A stretch of 12,492 nt of DNA from Isotricha intestinalis (Eukaryota > Ciliophora > Litostomatea > Vestibuliferida > Isotrichidae). Shown here in pieces: positions 10,501-12,492 of this stretch. Position 1 is the first letter of the stretch. Each line of letters starts with the position of its first letter. The position numbers and the translations under genes are program-made. The DNA is taken from contig JAJJLU010004493.1 of the NCBI GenBank assembly GCA_023807065.1, forward strand, positions 1 through 12,492. The letters run 5' to 3'. The notes under the pieces are model-generated. The model was not told where the DNA came from. It did not search any database and was given only the letters and a program-made list of their open reading frames with translations.

Positions 10501-10545
10501 TGTCTTGCTTGCTTTTGTTCTTTATTCAAAAGTAAAAAAAAATAA
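4582..10545 (+). CDS. Giant SAM/SecA-motor/coiled-coil protein, membrane-anchored (predicted)
   Basis: This 1987-residue protein is built around a SecA-type ATPase motor. Residue order: SAM-like domain (12-88), SecA DEAD motor (about 150-655), helical region with a TPR-like repeat (655-990), hydrophobic hairpin (998-1048), charged coiled coil (about 1190-1395), degenerate CE-peptidase-like domain (about 1474-1630), Asn/Lys/Glu low complexity (about 1735-1970), Cys/Lys tail (1974-1987). Bacterial SecA is usually 800-900 residues and lacks all but the motor, so protein export is unlikely. An ATP-driven, membrane-attached role is inferred; the substrate is unknown. ATG 4582 is the first in-frame ATG after the TAG at 4519. 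The 5964-base frame has no intron or interruption although it is full of A-runs, so assembly is locally reliable and the gene is under selection. All glutamines are CAA or CAG and the stop is TAA, which argues for the standard code. Neighbouring genes are all relics. Confidence 0.93.
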   Translation: MLDIDNNEINYYQLYNINKWSIEEISKFSTFYNNSKKNKDCLHVIYEYKLPFNQVKSLNEKELQKIGIQNFYEKTYDRDIDELLIEHSSILKEKEMDNNTTEDHIISQRVKNIKALSNVYKDIKITKETINDPNNKDLKNKEDDLIAIINNGVKSIKGYQLRDSQIYALLVLLNKKQHRGKIAQILTGEGKTIIINCLAIILALKGHKVDIVTSNPILAIRDSEESEELYNYFGISVSNNVNEKKEIMKYIKGDEDNCYTKDILYGTTFEYQGDILDDEYNLSGVRKNRGYDVVIVDEIDSMLIDEYASKTRLASSKPFLEKYSVLLLLLWAFYKRIKLDDDEVVQDEQLKEELKKYLKGKIVDVINSKENFISLSQIGKKFALDQVDKWIDSLIGSLSMKKDDRYIIKNDQIIPVDQDNTGVIQKATTLSYGLHQFLQMKNNLPVTPISIMTNYLSNLGFFKKYIKSEGNFIYGMSGTLGSKKARELLGDIYGLDFDYIPPNSTRILRELTSCISFDKHYFNNNIIRIVKRETNGGRGILLICENIDSVNKIYEELNIHCQNLNLIKIIGDDDEKQKIPSSMKPNTVIISTNISGRGTDLKLGEEILKNGGLHVIITFIPNNCRVEEQNYGRAGRKGEPGTWQLVINYQEEMGKYYELNNLEEKYVNYAKICKSLDLFTDLNITNFMNGFSIDCLRNLREKRELSILDNSRKFIDKVDKEDYLFNLYCGMINEKKELREDENSIYLESIEEKWAIFLYNLNLTNKSRDQVYDEFNKFKNEILRELKDGTIVKNPGFYNRYVNKKLSLIIENEQEKSMKDQVVEGLAHLGKKIKSLFIKDKNIDSYEEYIKKCNYSIKLDPNSFIPYYLRAICKILKKEEGLEDLKSSLQYIKEEKLGYQRLYILLKSLCINTTFPYNQLRILNNIENQIINQNINDYKNLKASDLIIKKKRFDEIFSFKEDDGTNKDRIIPEYLKKYFYNIRDNGLNYFFFLKEKVSILKVVLMLGGAGLLIGLSVLSFGILPAIGAAVITGISAIIGGFSIVNGLDDLFTGEHDRYFKDSYDINFFNFLKRRKKIRKFYDLNLDEICNKYDLEFQKKKNKEDEKNFKNNFVKKYRKVQPTDEERKLLEDISDNIDEKKIEKRKEELKSKLNKDEKKAIVGNNIMKSAGKDFIDKGKDVHEKINQNQKELKDIFDKAIKSDVKEKYKEEIEKEENEFKQNLQNLNEKEMKYKKEEKKVNDEIEKINKKQKEHNEKSKNHSNKIKDLNKETERENEKNRKLEQDIKQYNEKMNKINNGQKNIIISEDEKKKLDDRITEMKKAGEKINEKRNQLNSEADKLNKEQDELDREKEKCQKKIDEVEKEKNDLNNEIEESNKKKDLINEKINFYNNLEDNLDFDIKGENFQLKLKNKPNIELKGLNTILKKVEDNVNLAFDKELEILAKKEIDEENEKKYNLVSNGVEERLQKINQEKHCNWDNCFNKSFFSDKYKYTYDDMKKIVKFDSKKYRDKLDFYYISDLENLKNLEKLKNYLDNKKIVFGNYYNSENKSWDCFAIIPNDSNYSLLYKSSSGKNPPEKFMTFFKNKIGNNYEAKINKKIENPESKFSEVDAIENIKIMIDEISKNKNEFIKDFTNFKNFYKEDNEQKKEKKEKIYPKKFIKSVYDSKKKRNKSSRISLGLFREYFTNEEKPNEIELDFFNQIYDILINYDEIDNKEKEILKKEYQDIKNSYYKIKFNGNDIVDDNEEYDSKKNIESDKKEDNKDNSFNYMKKENKSSLENGTKKEIISNGGDIKNSDNENSKENLKENGNENDRLKKNDSNDENKMKNNTNNNENKMKNNNNTRITNNNDNYNSQINNNEIKKENKNNKNNADNQMSDMNKNNENKIVGNQMGDINVNEINEEKIKEDIKDLNNSKNENETAEINSVLSQNKNLINKGNIQNPSNIENNVKSKNKSKNNFNKKLNEKKKEERGCLACFCSLFKSKKK
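4615..4845 (+). other. SAM-like domain of the SecA-like protein
   Basis: Residues 12-88 fit the sterile alpha motif pattern: W20-S-I-E-E-I-S-K-F at the start of the first helix, hydrophobic spacing through the middle, then L58-N-E-K-E-L-Q-K-I-G67-I68 followed by a last helix ending DIDELL. The SAM signature at that point is L-x-x-x-D/E-L-x-x-L/I-G-I. SAM domains mediate protein-protein contacts, often homo-oligomers, so this part may assemble or recruit the motor. The match is by pattern only; the interhelix loop is longer than usual and rich in Lys and Asn. Confidence 0.6.
5029..6546 (+). other. SecA-type DEAD ATPase motor domains
   Basis: Residues 150-655 carry the full SecA motif set in order. 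These are LRDSQ (161-165, Q-motif region); Walker A TGEGKT (187-192, catalytic K191) preceded by KIAQIL; motif Ia VDIVTSNPILAIRDSEE (209-225); DILYGTTFEY (262-271, SecA D-I-x-Y-G-T-x-x-E-Y/F); Walker B DEIDSMLIDE (297-306); GLHQ (433-436); GMSGT (475-479); YIPPNSTR (499-506); STNISGRGTDLKLG (591-604); GGLHVI (612-617); and QNYGRAGRKGEPG (629-641) with candidate arginine fingers R633 and R636. Residues 310-430, between the Walker B region and GLHQ, occupy the place of the SecA preprotein-crosslinking domain but have little visible similarity to it. The motor is predicted to be an active ATPase. There is no SecA C-terminal zinc-binding tail. Confidence 0.93.
7108..7260 (+). other. TPR-like helical repeat
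   Basis: Residues 843-893 resemble one tetratricopeptide unit. The order is Y846-E-E-Y-I-K-K-C-N-Y-S-I-K-L-D-P-N, then Y-Y-L-R-A, then L-E-D-L-K-S-S-L. The A-helix/B-helix pattern ending in K-L-D-P is characteristic. Only one clear unit is visible, and the following sequence (to about 990) is helical but does not show a second clean repeat. TPRs bind peptides or partner proteins; whether this one works in isolation is unknown. Confidence 0.45.
7573..7725 (+). other. Glycine-rich hydrophobic hairpin (two predicted membrane segments)
   Basis: Residues 998-1048 are almost free of charge in an otherwise highly charged protein. Two hydrophobic stretches, roughly 998-1022 and 1024-1047, are joined at the proline of GILPAIG. 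Small residues recur (GGAG, IGLS, IGAA, GISAIIGG), a glycine-zipper style of packing. Flanks are charged: KEK before, DDLFTGEHDRYFK after. It could be a re-entrant or two-pass membrane anchor, which would place motor and coiled coil on the same side of the membrane. Confidence 0.7.
8149..8766 (+). other. Long charged coiled coil
   Basis: Residues about 1190-1395 are dominated by Lys, Glu, Asn and Gln with regularly spaced Leu and Ile, as in KKLDDRITEMKKAGEKINEK and EQDELDREKEKCQKKIDEVE. Breaking residues are few. The helical region may begin nearer 1085, after the hairpin. A run this long would form a rod or dimer stalk. Because Lys/Glu-rich sequence from AT-rich genomes can mimic coiled coils, the heptad register should be treated as approximate. 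Confidence 0.7.
9001..9471 (+). other. Possible inactive CE-clan (Ulp1/YopJ-like) peptidase fold
   Basis: Residues 1474-1630 are not low complexity and look globular. The sequence KSW-DCFAII (1549-1557), then SLLYKSSSGKNPP (1564-1576), then KFSEVDAIENIKIM (1605-1618), follows the layout of CE-clan cysteine peptidases: HW-x-x-x-x-I, then Y-x-D-S-x-G-x-x-x-P, then Q-x-D-x-x-C-G-x-x-x-E-N. The residues at the catalytic His, acidic and Cys positions would be Ser, Ser and non-Cys, so the fold, if real, is catalytically dead here. This is a motif comparison by eye. It could equally be an unrelated alpha/beta domain. Confidence 0.25.
9784..10491 (+). repeat. Asn/Lys/Glu low-complexity region of the SecA-like protein
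   Basis: Residues about 1735-1970 are mostly Asn, Lys, Glu, Asp and Ser and are probably disordered. Short degenerate repeats are visible: NENKMKNN occurs twice about ten residues apart near 10051-10106, and NQM-x-D-x-N occurs twice (10201 onward). AAT and AAA/GAA codon runs make it likely to vary in length between strains. It separates the folded part from the lipid-anchor-like tail and may act as a flexible tether. Confidence 0.75.
10495..10542 (+). other. C-terminal cysteine cluster with basic end, likely acylated
   Basis: The last residues are RGCLACFCSLFKSKKK, with cysteines at 1974, 1977 and 1979 among hydrophobic residues and a lysine-rich end. Cysteine clusters next to basic residues at a protein terminus are typical palmitoylation and membrane-targeting signals. 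It is not a CaaX prenylation box. The motif ending exactly at the TAA supports 10543-10545 as the true stop. Confidence 0.55.
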
Positions 10546-10617
10546 AATAATAAAATATAAAAGAATTTTTTTATTTTTAAATAAATGAAAATAAGGATAA
10601 ATATGGGAATGAATAAA
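10541..10617 (+). terminator. Possible polyadenylation signals AATAAA (two)
   Basis: AATAAA overlaps the stop codon at 10541-10546 and recurs at 10612-10617, one in each tandem copy. In a eukaryote these could direct 3'-end formation about 10-30 bases downstream. Support is weak because the window is roughly four-fifths A/T. Confidence 0.25.
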
Positions 10618-10687
10618 ATAATAAAATATAAAAGTATTTTTTTATTTTTAAAAAAATAAAAAAAATAATGATAAATATAAGGGAATG
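10541..10687. repeat. Two-copy imperfect tandem repeat over the stop codon and 3' UTR
   Basis: Copy one is 10541-10611 (71 bases) and copy two 10612-10687 (76 bases). Both begin AATAAAATAATAAAATATAA, continue AAG-A/T-ATTTTTTTATTTTTAAA, and end in GATAAATATxxGGGAATG; the differences are mainly extra A residues in the second copy. Copy one contains the stop codon of the SecA-like gene, so the duplication arose across the gene end. Each copy opens with AATAAA (10541-10546 and 10612-10617), a possible cleavage and polyadenylation signal, although this hexamer is common by chance here. Confidence 0.8.
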
Positions 10688-11067
10688 AGGACAATCACTT
10701 GTTTCGACAAAAATTATAGTTTTGGTAACTACCATAAATCTTTTAAAAACTAATCAAATTTTTTAAAAACTATCCATTTTGTTTTATAAAATACCGAATC
10801 TATATTTTAAACAATTTAAAAAGAATTAACTAATTAAAATTACATTAAAAATATTAAAAATTTAAAATTATTTCTAAATGGCAATTGGGGATTGATTTAA
10901 AAATGGATTTTATTATAGATTTTTTAAATGTTAGTAATTAAAATAAATTAATGTAAAAATTATGTTAAATATTATTTATTTAAAATGTTTTTATTGAAGA
11001 TTATTGTTCTTTATTTTTAAATAAAATAGAATGTTTTAATATTAAAAGTAGAGATTATAAAAAATAA
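10688..11067. other. Intergenic, nothing recognised
   Basis: AT-rich DNA with frequent stops in all six frames. TTTTAAAAACTA occurs twice close together (10741-10752 and within 10759-10772), probably chance or a tiny duplication. No gene, RNA or mobile element was identified. Confidence 0.5.
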
Positions 11068-11320
11068 TTTGGTTTTCTTTATTTCGAAGTACATTTTATC
11101 TATAATCAAAAAGGTAAAATAGATATTAAATTTTTATAGGAGGATTTCTAAGTTTAATTTCAATATTAACATCAATAATATTTTCAACATAGTTTTTCTT
11201 AAGATTAATTCAAAGAAAAGATAGTTCAATAATATTATCAACAGAAATACATCATAATATAAATTTAACATACAAAAATGAAATTTCTTTTCTTTTTCGA
11301 TAAGGGAATATTTAGCACAA
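11068..11320 (+). pseudogene. Relic resembling a ciliate-type membrane protein N-terminus
   Basis: Frame 1 over 11068-11136 reads YFEVHFIYNQKGKIDIK, then stops at TAG 11137. The overlapping frame 0, from 11130, reads IGGFLSLISILTSIIFST, a TAG at 11190-11192, then FFLRLIQRKDSSIILSTEIH and onward to a TAA at 11301. The arrangement (short soluble start, GGFLS followed by one hydrophobic segment, then a charged exit) resembles the N-termini of large membrane-protein families abundant in ciliates. One frame change and in-frame TAG/TAA codons mark it as a relic under the standard code. The family match is from memory of a general pattern and is weak. Confidence 0.3.
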
Positions 11321-11546
11321 CCTTTTAATCAAAGTTCAATATATAAAATTTATTTAGATCATTGGTATTATATTTTAGAGAAAAAAAATAAAATAACACT
11401 TCAAATTAATTTAACATATAAAAATGTGATATTAATAAGAATTTTGGAATATAAAGTTGAAAATTTTACTGATTTAAAAAGTTTCTTTTGTTTAAATACT
11501 TTCAATAATTTTTTTTTCTTATGATATTTTCTTTTTTTCTTTTATT
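11321..11546. other. AT-rich spacer between relics
   Basis: No open segment of note was found on either strand. There are long T-runs around 11509-11560. Short protein-like pieces continue in the plus direction (for example around 11330-11480) but are too short to support a gene. Confidence 0.4.
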
Positions 11547-11830
11547 TTACTATTTTTTTTCTTCAATATTATCATTAATTAAATCATGAGTTATTTTTTG
11601 ATATAATAAATTATTTATTTGTTCACATATTTTTTTATTAACAAAATCTTATATTATTTCAAAAATATTATTTTTTGTAAAATATAACATTTTAACAAAA
11701 CATTATAACATTCAAAAAGATATTTTTGTAAATATAATTTAGCAATATCTATTTGTTCATTTAATTTTTTTATTCTTTATCTAAATCTAATACAATAATT
11801 ATTATGATTGACTTTTTACTAATTTTATTT
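11547..11830 (-). pseudogene. Minus-strand helical-protein relic
   Basis: Read on the minus strand, 11776 down to 11657 is open for 40 codons (RIKKLNEQIDIAKLYLQKYL and so on) and ends at a TAA at 11654-11656. The adjoining frame, 11648 down to 11553, reads DFVNKKICEQINNLLYQKIT for 32 codons and ends at consecutive TAG and TAA. Upstream, near 11830-11780, a third frame gives LDLDKE. The pieces are helical and amphipathic and follow one another with small shifts, like the other relics. I do not recognise the family, and the short length leaves real doubt. Confidence 0.3.
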
Positions 11831-11832
11831 AA

Positions 11833-12144
11833 TGATACATACTTTTGGTTTTAAAACTTTAAAAAATAATTTTTTCTTCAAATAAAATTATCCGTTGTTG
11901 GAAAGAGATTATATTTTATGAAGATAAAATGGATAAATTAATTAATTAAAAAATATTTAAGGATGTCAAACAAATAAAAATTCAATAAAGTGAAAAAGAT
12001 ATTAAATTAATGAGTATATGAAAGGTAAATAAAGGAAATATTTCTATAATATAAGTTAATATTATCTAAAAAAGTTAATAATTATTTTTTATGTAAATGA
12101 AAAATTTCTTATTTAATTAACATTTTTATTTAATTAAATAATGA
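11833..12144. other. Intergenic, nothing recognised
   Basis: Dense stops in all frames and long A/T runs. No gene, repeat or RNA signal is supportable. Confidence 0.45.
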
Positions 12145-12492
12145 TTAATGAAAAATTAAGAGGAATTGTGGTGGGTGGGAATTTCCATTATTTTGAAACT
12201 GAAAAATCATCTTTTTTCCATCAAAATCAATCTTTTTTAAAAATATATTAGTTAGATATTGTAATTTCCTTCCTACAGTAAGAAAGATTAATGCATCTCC
12301 TACTTCCCAAAAAGTTTTATTACATCTAAAAATTGACCAAACAAAAATCCTTCATTTGAACCATTGGGTAAATAAGGATAAGGAGGACTATTAATTATCC
12401 AAACTTCATAATAAGGAAATTTTCCATTTTTATCTTTGCTTGTTATTTTTTAAATAGCATCTCTATAATTTCCAACTACTTCTATAATTATA
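12145..12492 (-). pseudogene. Minus-strand relic continuing past the right edge, unknown family
   Basis: The minus strand enters open at 12492 with EVVGNYRDAI, crosses a TAA at 12450-12452, and continues 12449-12303 (49 codons: GKFPYYEVWIINSPPYPYLP and on) to a TAG at 12300-12302. An overlapping second frame, 12351-12148 (68 codons), reads FWEVGDALIFLTVGRKLQYL, then NIFLKKIDFDGKKMIFQFQN, ending at TAA 12145-12147. The two segments join naturally across one frame change near 12320-12350. The aromatic-rich WIINSPPYPYLPNGS piece is distinctive, but I do not recognise it. The 5' part lies beyond the window. Confidence 0.5.

Noticed and set aside
4582..10545. Bacterial SecA of an endosymbiont
   Set aside because: No ribosome-binding site, no bacterial neighbours, twice the normal length, and SAM, coiled-coil and Asn/Lys low-complexity parts foreign to bacterial SecA.
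4582..10668. Reading the large gene with TAA/TAG as glutamine, extending it to a TGA near 10669
   Set aside because: No TAA or TAG occurs among 1987 codons while about 55 CAA/CAG codons do, the Cys/Lys tail ends at the TAA, and the extension would translate the 3' tandem repeat.
10368..10694. Minus-strand open frame of 108 codons, hydrophobic
   Set aside because: It overlaps the 3' end of the large gene and the tandem repeat antisense; its Phe/Ile/Leu content comes from complementing A-rich sequence.
1..12492. tRNA, rRNA or CRISPR array
   Set aside because: No TTCGA-type T-loop with matching arms, no conserved rRNA stretches, and no regularly spaced identical repeats with unique spacers were found.

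Overview
The window looks like nuclear DNA of a very AT-rich, gene-sparse protist. It contains one large intact gene surrounded by decayed coding sequence. Signs of a eukaryote are the Asn/Lys-rich low-complexity protein, an N-terminal SAM-like domain, a TPR-like repeat, a C-terminal Cys/Lys tail typical of lipid anchoring, no Shine-Dalgarno sequence, and no operon neighbours. A ciliate is my best guess, because one relic on the right resembles the large ciliate membrane-protein families, but the sequence does not prove it. The intact gene uses the standard code: about 55 glutamines, all CAA or CAG, no internal TAA or TAG in 1987 codons, and a TAA stop.

Layout. 1-300: remnant of an Hsp70 ATPase domain, open to the left edge. 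About 300-2026: an island clearly richer in GC than the rest (21 of 60 bases at 901-960, against 7 of 60 at 2701-2760). It holds a heavily broken, partly acidic gene I do not recognise. 2008-2960: a second, AT-rich relic, readable as four successive open segments of 52 to 69 codons in alternating frames. 2961-3847: no supported gene. 3848-4506: a third relic, frameshifted several times, ending 75 bases before the intact gene. 4582-10545: the intact 1987-residue gene. 10541-10687: an imperfect two-copy tandem repeat that starts at its stop codon. 10688-12492: AT-rich sequence with three further relics, one on the plus strand and two on the minus strand.

The intact protein is the point of interest. 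In order, it has a SAM-like domain; a complete SecA-type DEAD ATPase motor with all expected nucleotide-binding motifs; a helical region with a TPR-like repeat; a glycine-rich hydrophobic hairpin; a long charged coiled coil; a small domain resembling an inactive CE-clan (Ulp1/YopJ-like) peptidase fold; a long Asn/Lys/Glu-rich tail; and a terminal cluster of three cysteines followed by lysines. This is not a bacterial-type protein-export SecA. It reads as a eukaryotic reuse of the SecA motor in a membrane-attached machine of unknown purpose. No neighbouring gene is intact, so context gives no functional clue.
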